Origin: Brevipalpus yothersi
Taxonomy: Eukaryota; Arthropoda; Arachnida; Trombidiformes; Tenuipalpidae
Length of the DNA: 64,000 bases
Reading direction: 5' to 3'
Assembly: GCA_003956705.1 (NCBI GenBank)
Contig: QZCP01000249.1
Location: forward strand, 50,450 to 114,449
The translations under genes and the position numbers were made by a program. The notes under the pieces were generated by a model, which was not told the origin of the DNA, did not search any database, and saw nothing but the letters and a program-made list of their open reading frames with translations. Positions 1 to 14,072 of this stretch are shown in pieces (position 1 is the first letter of the stretch; every line of letters starts with the position of its first letter).

Positions 1-855
1 CCTGTATATGCCTTTTTTTGGTGGCTTTTGGAGCTTCTCCTTGGACTAACACTTGACAAAGAGCTGACCAAGTGAAATCAAGAGATCATTCTTGGAGTCT
101 GCGGTTGATCATCATTTGTATCGTATGTGTGCTGTGTGAGCTCATCTTGAGATGATCCTGGGACAATAAAGTGATTCCTATAACAAGGACATATCCAAAG
201 AATAGACTGAATAAGAGTGAAACCGAAAAAAGTGATTTATATTTTTGTTCTAGACATTGCTAATTGTTGACCTAGTTACTCTAAACATACATACATGAAG
301 ACATTGAAAGAATATTCTTGAACGAAAACACGCTCATATGAGAACAGTCATCATCAAACCACACATACTACTTGTAATCACTTCACCAAGAATGTGAGTC
401 AGAGCATTGAAGAAGATGCTGGAGAATGCAATTTGAATCAATGATACAAAGATGTGAGCATACTTAACTTTCTTACTCTCTGTGCTATTTTACACCCAAA
501 AAGAGTATTATCCGGACATGGTCAATTACATCATGTCAATGAGACTGGGAGAAAGAAAAAGAGTGAATGAAATGTGAACGATGCATAGTCTAGTCTAGTA
601 TTTGTGTGTGTGTGAAAGGTTGATGATGGTTACAGAGAGAAAGAAAAAGGTTACTTGTACATTCTCTCTCTCTCTCTTTCTTTTATGTGTGTATATCTAT
701 GTTCACCACACAACAAACCACTGTTGCAAGTGAATTAAGGGGAACAAAATAGAGTGACAATGAGCGATAGTAATTGTGAGTCCACTTTTTCGCCTAAATC
801 AGCGGAAACTATCAGCTTGCAGCTTGCAGAATACCATAGAGATGAAGAGAGAGAA

Positions 856-933
<78 letters not shown>

Positions 934-1050
934 CTAACTGAAAGCTTGTTCTGTTAGAGTATTCTTTTGTACTTATTTTGGCATCCTTTTCTCTTCATCT
1001 TTCGATTTTTCCCTTCTTTCTCTCTTCCACTTTCACTTTCTCTGTCTCAG
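1..1050. other. no supported gene
   Basis: AT-rich non-coding-looking sequence. One short open frame near 322-452 ends in KNVSQSIEEDAGECNLNQ and has coding-like codons but no clear acceptor. The (GA)35 tract occupies 859-928. Confidence 0.5.
859..928. repeat. (GA)35 microsatellite
   Basis: A pure 70-base GA dinucleotide run. It creates an artefactual Arg-Glu repeat ORF at 754-957. Confidence 0.97.
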
Positions 1051-1391
1051 GACGATAATGATCATCACTACCAAAATGCCAAGCTTGAAGAGCATGTAAA
1101 GGATGATAATGTCACTTTTCTGAGTGAAAAGAATAAGAGAGAAAGCAAGAGAAAGAGAAAGAGAGAGGGAATCCTAAAGATTCTTGCTCCATCTTATTTT
1201 TCGATGCTCTACAATGTCGGCTGGGAATAAAGTCAGCAAGCGAAGGGATCAGATCCCAATGTGATCATGTTTCTCGAACACACAAACTTTATCTCTTCTA
1301 TTTCTCTTCCATTTTGTGTCTTCTTCTTCTTTGCCCTTCTTCTCACGGTTCTTTTCTCTGTTCAAACGACAAAGTAGCCTCTTTGTTTTAG

Positions 1392-1458
1392 GTCCAATTC
1401 TTGATCGTATCACTTACAAACGATCGCACCGATTTCTCTTACGAATCAGAGCGTCAAA
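1392..1458 (+). CDS. candidate short internal exon
   Basis: A 67-base segment lies between a strong acceptor (CTCTTTGTTTTAG) and the donor AAA|GTATGC. Two frames are open; phase 0 gives VQFLIVSLTNDRTDFSYESE. The segment at 1051-1095 (after a 60-base pyrimidine run and CTCAG, reading DDNDHHYQNAKLEEH up to a GTAAAG donor) would join it in phase. Neither part is recognisable. Codon bias is weak. Confidence 0.17.
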
Positions 1459-2913
1459 GTATGCTCATGGAATGCAATGGATATAAGAACGACAGTAACA
1501 ATCTTTCTTTCCACTGACAAACATACTCACGAAAAGAGAGAGAGAGAAAGTAAGGATTTAGAGAGTGAAAGTGAACACACACATAGGAACAGAGAGAGAG
1601 AAGACATGAGAGCAGAGATGTATCATGAGATGAGGAGGCAAGATCGTCAAGTGGGAGGCTGTATGTATGGGAATGATTGTGTGTGTATCTCGTGAATGAT
1701 GGCAAGCAGATTCACCATTGAACCATGGCCTCTTGCTGTGAATTGGAAATTCTTACTGGCTCTCTCTCTCTCTTACTTCATCCTATTTTTGCTACTTTAT
1801 AAGAGAGAGAAGATCAGCTTGAGGGGTTTCCATAGTAGAAAGTATATCTTGTGTTCATGTGAATCCCTCTTTTCCGATCGTATTTCTATTGTCAAAAATT
1901 TTACACCATTACTAAATGCGATGGAGAGAGAAAGAGAGAGAGAGAGAGAATCATCCATCTGATTCAACATGATGCTTTCTCTTGCTGCGGGAAAAAAAGT
2001 TCAACATTTACATTTGATATCGATTTCCTGATAGCCGATGCAAGATTCTCTCTATCTATGTATAGTCTTGATTCCATTTTCATGGAAGTATTCTATTCTG
2101 CTTTTATTTTGAGCCCATAAGTGGACTGAGAAATGATGATCTGTGGAGCCTAAGTAAGCCGCAAGCAGATTATTTTCCCTTGTTTCCATTCCATTCAGCA
2201 TCCTGGATCTTTGGATTTTGAGAGAGAGAGAATCATCTCTCCCTCTTCCACAGTATTTTTCATTGGAAAACCTCACGTATTAATGTGTCCATGCAAAGAT
2301 GGGAAAAAAGGAAACCTAAATCTTTTGCAATCAAATCGGATTAGTGGACATTGTCAAACAAGAGAGCAGATTTACACATCACCATGTGTGAATTAAGTCT
2401 CTCAATTCTCCACCGATATATACATGTACATGCATACACATAGCGATGAGTCGCTGTGTGATTAAAGTACACAAAAGTTCATTCTCGCGGCTATCAATTT
2501 CAATTTTTCTCTCTCTCTCCCTGAAATCCAATTCACCGTAAATTTCATGGAAAATCGGAAGCCAATGGAATTAAAAACCACCACAATATATATAATATAT
2601 ATTCTAGAGGCTATACATCGACAGTAGCAGCTTTGTTTCCTGACTTGTATTGATGATCATCCTACAGGATTGATACAAAAGCTCAAGTGCGTATATCATA
2701 CTGGAATATCAGGGGCTATCGAAAGAAAAACCGTTGATAAATTGATCTTTTGACTTGTTTTCTAACTTAAAAAAAAGGAACCGTTACTTTGTATTACTTT
2801 CAATTCTGTCAGCAAATCGAGAGAAAATGAAAATCCACTTCTCCACAGTTTTGTGAGAAAAAAGTTTTCATCATCCATAGCTGTTAAATTTTCTCTGTTA
2901 TCCATCCTCAAGG

Positions 2914-2915
<2 letters not shown>

Positions 2916-2969
<54 letters not shown>
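2916..2969. repeat. (CT)27 microsatellite
   Basis: A pure CT run of about 54 bases. Confidence 0.97.
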
Positions 2970-2972
<3 letters not shown>

Positions 2973-3704
2973 TGCAACTTTTTTTCCGGCTCATCTGTAA
3001 ACTACCATACAATCAATGGAAGCATGAGATGTTGGAATTCAAAGAATGTCATGGTCCAATTGGTGGAACACAGTTTCCAGATTCTTTTTCCAAATAGTAT
3101 ACATACACACACTTGTTTACTACACGTTAAGCTTTTTTTTTCGTTACTCTTGACTGTGTTCTCTGTACACTACCATTTCCGCATCCTATTAAACACATGA
3201 GCATTATGTTAATTAACATTCGATGAACCTTTGATGAACAATTGGACTTCCTTCTTTTTTCTCTCTCCTTCTTATCTGACATATACGATCGACCATTGAT
3301 TTGGTTGACATCAACAACCCCAAACTTAGTGATGCAAACGAGGACAAAGTGACTGAAACAAACAGTGTTCAATCCTGTTGATCTATCTTCCAAGAGGAAT
3401 CAGACAAGAGAGAGGGAGAGAGAGAGAGATGCCAAAAGTAGATCAGATTTATCTGGCTAATTGCATGCAATCCCTTGATAGACATGCACGCAATATGCCT
3501 TTCTCACACACAATGCAATAATCATCATTTAATATAGCTTATTTTGAGGGCAAAGAACCACTTTACACGATTGTCTGTCAACGACAATCGCAATCAACAT
3601 TAACCATCCCATCAGTTAGTATGTATTTTTTTTTGATTGGACAAGTATATAAGATTCACACAAATTTTTCGAATGACATACACACTTACACATATTTATA
3701 TATA

Positions 3705-3834
3705 CAGTAGTGGACATTATACTGAGAGCCAAAAATGTCAGCCTAAAAAAGAGATAGACTTTTCTTACACACACTACTGAATATTCAAATCAAGCTAACT
3801 ATACAAAGTAGGGCCCCAGTATTATGTGTCCAGT
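3705..3834. repeat. possible short degenerate inverted-repeat element
   Basis: The left end CAGTAGTGGACATTATACTG and the right end, read on the minus strand as CTGGACACATAATACTGGGG, share a GGACA...TACTG core in opposite orientation about 130 bases apart, with TA before the left end. The match is imperfect, so this could be an old miniature element or coincidence. Confidence 0.25.
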
Positions 3835-4822
3835 CAATTTGAAGTTTGCGTGTTCATTTGGCCCACTGAAAATGCTCATCTATGTATATTTAGTGAACCT
3901 TGCCAGCATGTGGCTTTCGATCAAAGCCAAAAGATGATCGCTCTTTAATGTCAACGAATAAGTCAATCTCACTTAATCACATGATTGAATTGTCTGTTCT
4001 CATTAATATGCACACACAAAAAAGAAGAGAGAGATGATTAGGGTAAGCTGAATAGGGAAGGGGGCAACAGGTAATAATAGTAGCAAATCAAAGTTTAAAT
4101 TGAATACTATCATTAGAGTGAGGGCTGGAATGATTAAGTTTAGATCATAAATTTTGAATATTTATTTCCTGAGTGCTTGAAAGATTCTGGCAGAAGCTTT
4201 TCCATTGAATTTAGAAACTTTTTAGCACAAAGTTCACAAGATTATTATGTGTATGCGTAGAGAAGCAAAAATTAGTTATTCTTCTTATCGTATTGATTGA
4301 TAAAAGTTTGCTGGGTTTTAGTTGAAATAAGGAGAAGAAAAATCAAGTCTATCGAAAGAAAAAGTGTAGTGTGATAAGTGTATTATTACTTGATTCAAGG
4401 TACTTATACGCAAGAATACTTGTGAGAAGATGATTATTCACACAACATTTCAAGCTAGATGTACAAGATAAATAAACAATTTTTCTGGATAAAATATTTC
4501 AAATGAAATATCATCCACTGGAAGAGTGATCTTCATCACATTAGAATAGCATGAATGCTATTCGAAGTATGTGTATCTATCTATCTCTGTATGTGTGTGT
4601 GTATACTGAGTATATGATCCATGTAAGTGTTAAAAATGATGGAGAAAAATTTTTCTTCAATGCTTGTTTGCATGTTTGTGGATATGAGCAAAATATTCAG
4701 GCAAGTGAATGAAGCTTTATGTTGTTATTCCTCCTTTTCTGAGGCAATAATTCATTCTAATCAAAATGAGCGTGGAAATAAGTGGATATGGAAGAATACC
4801 AAGAATATATGGAGAATGAGTT

Positions 4823-4824
<2 letters not shown>

Positions 4825-4898
<74 letters not shown>
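4825..4898. repeat. (AG)37 microsatellite
   Basis: A pure AG run of about 74 bases. Confidence 0.97.
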
Positions 4899-4900
<2 letters not shown>

Positions 4901-5314
4901 GAATATGAATGGAATATAAAATATTCCTCAAGAAATAGAGGAAGATGAAAATAAAAGAAAAAGACCATTCAAATGATGCACGAAAGGATGCTGATGTTCT
5001 CTCTATCTCTATCTTTCTCTTCCTCATCTCTATTTTGCATATATTCTTCTGTATAAATCGGGTAGTTTGCATGTTTGCTTATTTGAATGATCTTCAGAAA
5101 TTTTCTCCACTCATAATCACGAGAGAGTCTTGCAAGATATTCACAAATAACGGTGTGTGTGTGTGTAGATGAATTTTTGGTGGAATTGTTTTGATAGAAT
5201 CGGGCAAACAAATGGGAAAATAAAGCGACAGGAGGGCCAATGAATGTAATCAACAGAGCAATTTTGTGAATGAAAAATTGCATCCACGGTCAGGGTATGT
5301 AAGTGGCAGAAGAT

Positions 5315-5316
<2 letters not shown>

Positions 5317-5371
<55 letters not shown>
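5317..5371. repeat. (AG)n microsatellite
   Basis: About 55 bases with one AC interruption near the 3' end, followed by GAAGAAGAA. Confidence 0.95.
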
Positions 5372-5373
<2 letters not shown>

Positions 5374-7093
5374 AGAAAATGAAGAGTAAGAGAAAAAGAG
5401 AAGAAGAAGAAGAAAATAAATACCTGCTCATGATGATGATATTCTGGGTAAGAGTTATGCAAATCAAGTAGATCTGAATACACTAATTGTCGTGTGAAGA
5501 TGATTCATCATCATCATTCTACTGATTTACCCATAATAAAGATCCATTGCCATGCTTGACGAATCTATGTAATCGGCTTTGATGAAACGCGAGTGAAAAA
5601 AGTTTGTGTGTATGTGTGTGTGCCTGTATTCAAATATTATCAAGCATCATGTACTTCATCATGCGCTTCCGTATTTATATTCAAATTTTTTCTCTTCCTC
5701 TGAAGAAGTGTGTGTGTATGTGTTGAGAAAATTATTTCAACTCCATCAAAATCTGATCAGCCTAAATCGTGTTCAGTGAGATAGTTTTTTTTCTCGTCGC
5801 TCGAACAAAACCCAAGTTAATTGTTCAAAACAAGCAAAAATATATTGCCATCACAAGTTACACATTGATCAGTTACAAATAGAGTTCTATCCACTAGAAT
5901 ATATAAAATATTTGAATAACATCAATCTGATGATCTGGTGAAAATAACAAGTGACATTGGAGTTACATCCACACTAGCATTTGTGCATTTGATTTAATTT
6001 GCATGTTTCTATTTCGATTTCAATCACATAAACTTGACACATAAACGTAGAACTCATTGCTAGTTCAGGGATCATGAAATATTCCTTCGTGAATCTCATC
6101 TCTCTCACACACATATTCTCTTCCTGTCACTCATTTGCATATTTCTTTGCCACTAACTCAACTGTATTCACCAATCAAAATTCATTACACAAAATGGATT
6201 AATATCGAAATCATTTCTCGAAATAACATTCACCATGAGAGGTTCATACTACTGCTATTCATTTTGGTGTGCTCTCTCTTTTCCTCTCTTTGACTGATTT
6301 CATTATCATTTGTCATTATCATTTTGCCATATTTGAGAGCCAAAAATCATATCCATTAGTCCACTGCAAATGGGAAAGATGTGTGCATGAAAGAGGGAGA
6401 AAATCATTCAGAGAATCGGTTTGATGAACTAGAATCATGATCAAAATGGTCAGGTAAACGGGCCAAAAGCCTAGAGCAAGGTGCAGTTCTAATATCGTTA
6501 AATATCACCAATTTTGACATGCCATAAATTTGAGCCTCAAAAGCCAGCCTCTCAAAACCCTAAGGAATGGCTTGTGAATGTCCCGAAAGAGAGAGAGACA
6601 GTCAAGCATCAGACGCACATATATACTGAATTCAATCCCACAGTAAAGCGAATGGATGGTTAAACTCAACCTCTCTCTCCTTCACCATGGTGAAGTGAAA
6701 AAGAAAAAGATGCTAGCAAAAAAAGCGAAAAAAATCATAACAGCTATAATCTCACATAGCAGCTCTCTCTCTCTCTCTCTTCCATTCTGTGTATGCATGT
6801 AAATTAGTGCTGTTTATATTATGTGTCATAATAGAGAGGCCTGAATGGAAATGAATCGTCGCATGGTTATTATCACGAACAGAGAGAGAGGTTCAATAAT
6901 AAAGAGTCGCTCTTTCGGCTGTCACTTTCACGAGATCCCGCCAAATGACCATCGAGGCAAGTCTCTCAGATACTCACGCTGACAATTTGTGTTTAATGTA
7001 TGCAATGCGTGCTCTGGTCCACATAATCGATGGGTAACAGGGCCAAAGTCATAGAGAGAGAGCGAAAGAATATTGGAAGGCCTGGAATAAATA

Positions 7094-7198
7094 CAGGGTG
7101 CGCAGTCAGGATATGGACAAAATTCAAAAAATTTTTTCTTGAACTTCTCCCCTACCTTGATCATCTTATTTGTATGGAAAATATTGAGTACCTCATAA
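7094..7198 (+). repeat. left terminal inverted repeat of the 7.1 kb element
   Basis: The outer 57 bases match the right end almost perfectly, then a run of indels and substitutions continues to GAAAATATTGAG. Confidence 0.75.
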
Positions 7199-7599
7199 AG
7201 ATCATTAGGAGAAAATTTGATCAGAAAATTCACAGTAGTTTGGGAATAAATCTAAAATCTCTGGGATGGTAGAAATTCTGTCTTTTGAGAGCCATATTTT
7301 CAAGATCCTTGAAAATTTCGGGAAATATTGGGTGAAAAAAAAAGAAATTTCGGTGAATTGAACTATACAGACTGCAGAATGTCAGGACAGGAAGAAAAAA
7401 GAGGATGTTAGTCTGGTAACTCAGAAATTAAACAAAGAAAAGAAGGAGAAAAGTGCTTTTTCAGAAAAACGAAAATTCCCATGCTAAAAAACCCATAGAC
7501 TTCAAAAGTTCAAATCTCAGCCATCAGCTTCATTATCAATTTTTTCGTGTTTTACTGGCAATTTTGAGATGAAATTTTTTTTATAATTAACTTCACTCA

Positions 7600-7697
7600 A
7601 TTCTTAATATTTTTCATCAAGGTAGAATGATTGGGATATGGGAGAAGTTCAAGAAAAAATTTTTTGAATTTTGTCCATATCCTAACTGCGCACCCTG
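7600..7697 (-). repeat. right terminal inverted repeat of the 7.1 kb element
   Basis: The reverse complement of the left end: read on the minus strand it starts CAGGGTGCGCAGTTAGGATA and reaches GAAAAATATTAAG before similarity fades. Confidence 0.75.
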
Positions 7698-7803
7698 TAT
7701 ATCGGGCTCTCTTTGGCCAGAGAACACTCGAGCAGCCATCGTGGGATCCACTGAAATTGTGTTCGTCTGTGGGTGAATGGAAGAGAGAAAGAGTGGTTCC
7801 TTT

Positions 7804-7807
<4 letters not shown>

Positions 7808-7845
<38 letters not shown>
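7808..7845. repeat. (CT)19 microsatellite
   Basis: A pure run about 110 bases beyond the MITE's right end. Confidence 0.95.
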
Positions 7846-7848
<3 letters not shown>

Positions 7849-9043
7849 TACTCTGTCTTTGCCGAATTTGAGCCAGCTCAATGGAATTGATGGTGGAAAG
7901 TATGTCCCTTGTTTCACTTTGGAGAGAGCGAGAAAAGTTAGGCCATGTTTTGACGGCTGATGGCGTCGAAGCAACACTGTTAAAGTGGTCACGCCATTTA
8001 GAGGGCATAAATTGTTCCTTGTCATAGTGTTCCTAGTATCCACTATGAAGAAACCGTTAGAGGTGATGAATATGAGACCATATATGCACACACAGCTCGA
8101 TGTGTACAATACTATGGCCTCTATTCTCTGTCTGATTTACTGGCCTGGAATTATCCAATTGGTATCTCTCTCTCCTCTATTTTGAGTGAACTTGATAAAT
8201 TTTGAATCATTCTGGGCCGCTTCATTGATTCCCTCTCTCTCTTTTTTCAAATGTATATCACCCGAATTCCACTCCAAATCCATTTCCACCCACTGGACTT
8301 TCTATTTCCCTCTCATCCCACCCACAAGCTCAAATTCTCCCACGAATTGACTGATCCTCACTCTCTCTCTCTCTCTTTCTATCTTCTCTTTCATTCTCTA
8401 TTCAGCCAGATCAGCTAGAATGTTCAAAAGCAAATTTTGATTCGCTTCCAGTTCCTATTGAGACTGATTTGGAATGCATTTAATCAGGAGTATTGTCACA
8501 TGGTCTCGATGTGTGTGTGTCTCAACGTGTGTATGGACTTTAACATGAATTCAAATACTAGACAGAGACTAATTTTAATGCTAATTTAGACTACAACCAT
8601 TTTCAGATTTGCTTCCCCGTTTTCAATATGCTTCAACCACTTATTCCCATAGACAAGAGACAATATTACTCTTCTCTTCTTTTTTCCACTTTTGTATGAG
8701 CTCATGCTTTCTGTTGCTTGGAAGCAAAGCAATTACAATTGGATTACGGTGATAGGTTGAAGAATGTAGCCAAACAGTTTTCTACTAGTTCTCTTCTCTT
8801 CTCTTCTTCTTCCAATTCTAATTAGATGTCATTCATGCGATGAATTCATGATTGAATTCAATTGAGCTGGAACTTGAGCACACAATTTTTTTTATCATGT
8901 TCAACTTATTTGCCACTTTTGACACACACACAAACTTCCACACAAAGCAAAAGAATACATCCACTAAACTATGTCTTCTCTCTTGTCCCTTGCTATTTGC
9001 CAGCATTCAAAGCCTATCATGCCAGCATTTAGAGAGGGTATCC

Positions 9044-9077
<34 letters not shown>

Positions 9078-11494
9078 CCTAAGCCTATGTAAGTTTTGCC
9101 TAGTATCTCGAGTTATCGTTCACAAGTTTACATTAGCTTGCAACTCTTTTGAATTTTTCTTCCAGCAACATTTATCCATCATTCGTATAGTGAGATCGAT
9201 AGGAGAATTGAATGTGAATATGTAAACTTGAATTCTCCTCTTCTCATAGGAGAAAAAAGAGAATTTAACTGGAGATAGATTCCACTTGAAGGCTGAGAAT
9301 CTAGGAATGAAGAAGGTGGAATCCCTTCCAGTACCTTTTGAGTTTTACCAATCTCGATTCGAAAATATGAGTATGGCTTTGGGATAGAAAGAAAAATTTT
9401 GCCAATGTCCATATGAATCTGCTTCTAGTTTGAATAGATATTTTTCTTCTTCTTCTCTTGCCTGAATGATGATCTGATAGGGACATTCTGTTTCTGTCTT
9501 CATCTGAACTCTTCTCTCCAGCTTAAGAATACTCAACATCGAAATATTTCATGCCATGTCAAGCATTTTTTCCTTTCAGATCAGAGAAAGATGAAAAGTA
9601 ATAGGAAACAAACAGAATTGAGTCAGTCTCTTGAGGGATCAAAGGAGGAGAAAAAAGATGAGAACATGAGTGGATTGAGATTTAAAGTAGGAAACTTTGA
9701 CATAATTTTTATGTGAAAAGAATTTGCTGTCCACTTTAAAGATTTTGCTACTATAAGCTGGTTTGACTATGAATCTTGAATCTTTTTTCCTTCCAATTTC
9801 TTCTAAGAAGAAGATAAAATTTCACACATAAATAGAGAAAAAGAATCCATGAGAAAAGATTTCGTGTGTATGCAATCTTTTTCATAGCTGAAACCTAAGC
9901 TTTTGAGAGAAGAAAAATTCTTCCTCCAATTCAAATCATTCAAAACTCAGCTATTTTATCAGCAATATCAGTCTCTAAGTTTTCCAGAATAGATCTAATT
10001 CACTAGAAAAAAGAGAAAGATTCTTCTTCTTCCTGAATTTTTCTGAGCGATAGCGAAACAAATTTTCCAATTCCAGTTGAATTCAGAACATTATCAAACG
10101 AAAACCTTTTTTCCTATTTATTCATTTGTCAGAGGATATTCTCTTCTCTTCGAGTTTGTCCACAGGAAGAGAGTAGAAGAGAATATCTCGACCAAAAGAA
10201 TGCTCCCCAGCATATTTTCAATTTCTCAAACTTCCTTATCATCTCAACCAACAAGGCTTATGGAAAATATATGTATTTGTATCAAATCAAATATATCATA
10301 AAAAGTAATAATCGTAACGATAAAATTTTATAACACATCTTCGGTCCCATCGGCATTTTATCCAAGATTTTAGTCATCTATTCTCTTTACCCTCTTTATT
10401 CCCTTCCCTCTTGCTCTTTGTTTCAGAATATCACTATTAAAGAATGATTTACTGACTCAATATACTGATGAGTTGTTGCAAGATCAATTTTTTCTACTCT
10501 CTCTCTCTCTCTTGGTATTGTGTAAGCATTTATCAGGGGATTGATCAGGGCCAAGAGGTGAGAAAAGCAACAGCCAATCAAGAATGTAGATTATATGTAC
10601 GTATGATGTACATAAGAATAGCGGGAAAGCTAATAAGAAGGAAGTGGAATGAAAAAGTTACATGTTAAAAGATGAGGCCATAAGAGAGGCACTGTGTGTA
10701 TTCCATCCCAGATAAACTACTCTTGAAATACACCTTGGAGCCAATAAAAATCGAGAAAATAGGGTGTTCTGATAGATAGCATTCTGCTATTGTAACAAAT
10801 TGTCTTGAAATCAGTTGGCCACTAAAAAAGGTGTCCACACTTAAGTGTTGCATATATTTTAAAATGTATCATAATACAGGTGTATTCCTTTATTTTTCTT
10901 TTTTTCTTTATTTCAAAGGATCCATTCTATTTTATTTTTATACACATGATATTGATACATTCACCAGTTGAATGTAGCTCCCATATGATGTGGCTGCAGA
11001 AGTGGAAAAGTGAATCAAAATGAAGCGATTCCAAAATCGAAAGATCAAATCTATTTATCATGGTAGCATTGGCAGAATTTGCCTCTAAGCGTATTAATGG
11101 CTACCTTCATCATAATTATTGTTGAACACATACATACATACACACACAAAACAGTTATCTTGTTACACTTGATTTGGTTCCTACTTTTTTTTGGGAAGCC
11201 CTGCAAAAAAATTGGGCTGATTGTGTCTCACTTCGGGCACATATGAGATAGAAATTGGAAGCCAAAAAAAGCACTTGTGGAGAAGGTGAAAAAACTGGAT
11301 AAACTGTTTCAATTTAGTATCAAAATTTTATAATCAAATTAATGGGGTTCAATTATCCGTACTGAATGTGTACCCAGTAATTTGCATCCAATATCAGTCT
11401 ATCCAGAATATGATGTGTATGTGTGCCTCTTCATCAAACGGTTCCAGCCTAGTTTGATCACATTATCCTTAGAACAAATATCCTTTCCACTCCC

Positions 11495-11497
<3 letters not shown>

Positions 11498-11538
<41 letters not shown>
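11498..11538. repeat. (CT)20 microsatellite
   Basis: A pure run, with a second imperfect CT-rich patch at 11610-11640. Confidence 0.95.
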
Positions 11539-11541
<3 letters not shown>

Positions 11542-12187
11542 GCAGTTTCCAAGCTATTCCATACTATCATGCAATCTTCTTGTCATCATCAGAATGAACT
11601 TTTTATTCCTCTCTCTCTTTCGCTCTCTCTCTCTCTCTTCATCTTCTTTGCATCATCTATATGTATACCTTCACCATGTGAACGCTATCGTTTGAGTGCC
11701 TCATGCCGATAATGTATTCACATCATCATCCATATCTTAGCATATGCTTTGTTCTGTTCTCATATTCTCATTTCTGAGTAAATTTTTTTTTCTTCTACTT
11801 CCGAACAGATTCCTCTTCATCTCTTTTTCACTCCACTTTCCAATTAAATTCACATAAACTCAGCATCATGTGCATTCATTCACCTCTCTACTACAGTTTA
11901 TCTGATGTGAATTTAGATCTCAATAGCTGCAGTCAAAATATTCCCAGTTAGTTAGATTTTTTTGATTGAAGATTAACCATTTTTCCCCGAATTCCCATCT
12001 CAAGAGACACCTCCATCAACACCTCTTCACAGAAATCTAAACAAAACTCTGTATACTTTTCCCAGTTGATTCTGTGCTCTCATACACTAGACGCACACTG
12101 GAACGCACATAATATTCACTTGAACGATTCAATTGTGGTTCATTTTTGTTTGTAGATTCATTCGAAAAGAATGTAGAGAATAGTCAA

Positions 12188-12309
<122 letters not shown>

Positions 12310-13676
12310 AAAACAATATTAAAAAGGGTTGATTGCGGAAGAGAGAGAAATCAAATACAGTCAAGTTAATGAGCAAGTTTATCATGCTAAAAAGTATGGA
12401 AAGAGAGATAGAAAGTTCATTTATATATCATGTTTGTCTGTGTGCTTCTGTGTTCATTTGCCATTCAACTTCTGTGAGCTTGGATAACAATCATCATCAT
12501 GAGCTTACTTTTTTTTTCGTCGGAAAAGAGGAATCTTTATTTTTATTATCATCAAAATGCACTCAAATATGTGTAACATGAAAACATGGGGCAAAGATGG
12601 AAAAAAAAGAAATCATCATCATTTGGAAAGCATAATAAAGAGAAAGGGAGGAAGAAAAAACAAAAGTTACTGAGAAAAATATTATGCCTAAATTGAGCTG
12701 GTTGAGATGATGAATGAAAAAAAAACGCGTACATGTAAGAAGGTGGAAAGAATCAAGTCAGACTACAGGATTGAAACGATTTGATGATGAACGAATATAA
12801 AAATGGAATTAAGAGAGAAAATTAGTTTATATGTAGATGAGTTGTGGAGAAAAAATAGTGTGCCCAGCGTAAATATAAACGCATATGTGCACCTAAATTG
12901 TGTAGGAACACCGTAAATTGATTACAGTTTGTTAATATCAATTAATCAATTGACCTTTGACTTATTTTATGTATAAGATGAAAAATATTCAACCTTACGA
13001 GTGCTTCATGGAAACCATTTATGTAAGTCAATAAATCATCGTGTATGCTACACTGTACTTGGATTCAATAGGTCTGGTCATCATGAATTAGCTTTACTTC
13101 CGATTGGATTGTCTGGATTGACCATTCGATGATTATCGATTGTGACATCAATACTAGGCTGCTTTACTTGATCATTCACTCCACATGATTGTGTGTCCAC
13201 TGTTGAACATCTAATCAAATTGAATGATCCAATTTGAGCTTTAATCAACTGTCCCATGATTGGTTATCCAGCTATTTTGGCAGCAATTCTTCATTGAATT
13301 TAGCATATAGTAGATGTGTAAGATGACAAAAATTGAAACTGATATCATGAATTTTATCATGCATTCCAATAAGCATTCTGGATCATGAATACTATCAAGT
13401 GAATGATGACTTCTCTCTCAGATACAGTGATGATGATCAATTTTGAAAATCTCCGAAAGCGGAAGTAGATAACAAGAAGGTTGACATGATACTTGGACAG
13501 CATTGGAATAGGATCGATTGTAGAGAATTCGATCGCATACCGGAGATAGTCAGAAGATATTTCACAAGTTTCAAATTTTTTCCGAATATTGGTGGATATG
13601 CTGATCATGCATGGTGAAAATGGGAATCTTGAGAAATTGATACTCGGTAAGAAAAAAGAAGGAAGAATTGAAATCA

Positions 13677-13680
<4 letters not shown>

Positions 13681-13746
<66 letters not shown>
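13681..13746. repeat. (GA)33 microsatellite
   Basis: A pure 66-base run. Confidence 0.97.
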
Positions 13747-13749
<3 letters not shown>

Positions 13750-14012
13750 AAAAGAGGAAGAAAATCGCGTAAACGAAGAATAGGAAAGAGAAGAAGAATG
13801 GCTGCTGATAACCATGTATGTAAGAATTGGGAAAGAAGAATAACGATAATCGGGAATCCGATCCTAGGAATCTATTCGAATGTAGAATACAAATTCAATC
13901 TCTTTTTGGCATCGAATCATGGAAAAGAAAGATATATAACGGGTACACACACACATGAAGTGCATTTGGGGCCAAGTGAATGTGTGTGTATATCTGTAAA
14001 AAGGAGGAATGT

Positions 14013-14015
<3 letters not shown>

Positions 14016-14070
<55 letters not shown>
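14016..14070. repeat. (GA)27 microsatellite
   Basis: A pure run only 270 bases from the previous GA tract and in the same orientation. Confidence 0.97.

Positions 14071-14072
<2 letters not shown>

Larger units (their letters stand above)
1459..7093. other. intergenic or intronic, no supported gene
   Basis: AT-rich DNA with three long GA/CT tracts and the weak inverted-repeat pair at 3705. One open segment at 2199-2396 follows a pyrimidine-rich acceptor (CCATTCCATTCAG; reads HPGSLDFERERIISPSS) but lacks other support. A hydrophobic ORF at 1696-1962 is probably chance. Confidence 0.5.
7094..7697. mobile_element. non-autonomous inverted-repeat element (Tc1/mariner-type MITE)
   Basis: This 604-base element begins CAGGGTGCGCAGTCAGGATA and ends with the reverse complement of nearly the same sequence. 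The outer 57 or so bases of the two ends differ at a single position (C/T at base 14), and weaker matching continues to about 105 bases. TA flanks both ends (7092-7093 and 7698-7699), as expected for the TA target duplication of the Tc1/mariner superfamily. The interior, about 7200-7590, is AT-rich and has no transposase ORF. The element therefore could only have moved using an enzyme encoded elsewhere. Near-identical termini suggest fairly recent insertion. Confidence 0.8.

Noticed and set aside
754..957. 67-codon ORF rich in Arg-Glu
   Set aside because: It is a translation of the (GA)35 tract; the same applies to all Arg-Glu and Ser-Leu repeat ORFs across the window (for example 4717-5072, 5141-5483, 12158-12385, 13357-13815, 33546-33803, 61307-61592).
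7597..8109. 170-codon minus-strand ORF sharing a 20-residue stretch with a plus-strand ORF at 7030
   Set aside because: The shared peptide is simply the inverted-repeat termini of the MITE translated in both directions.
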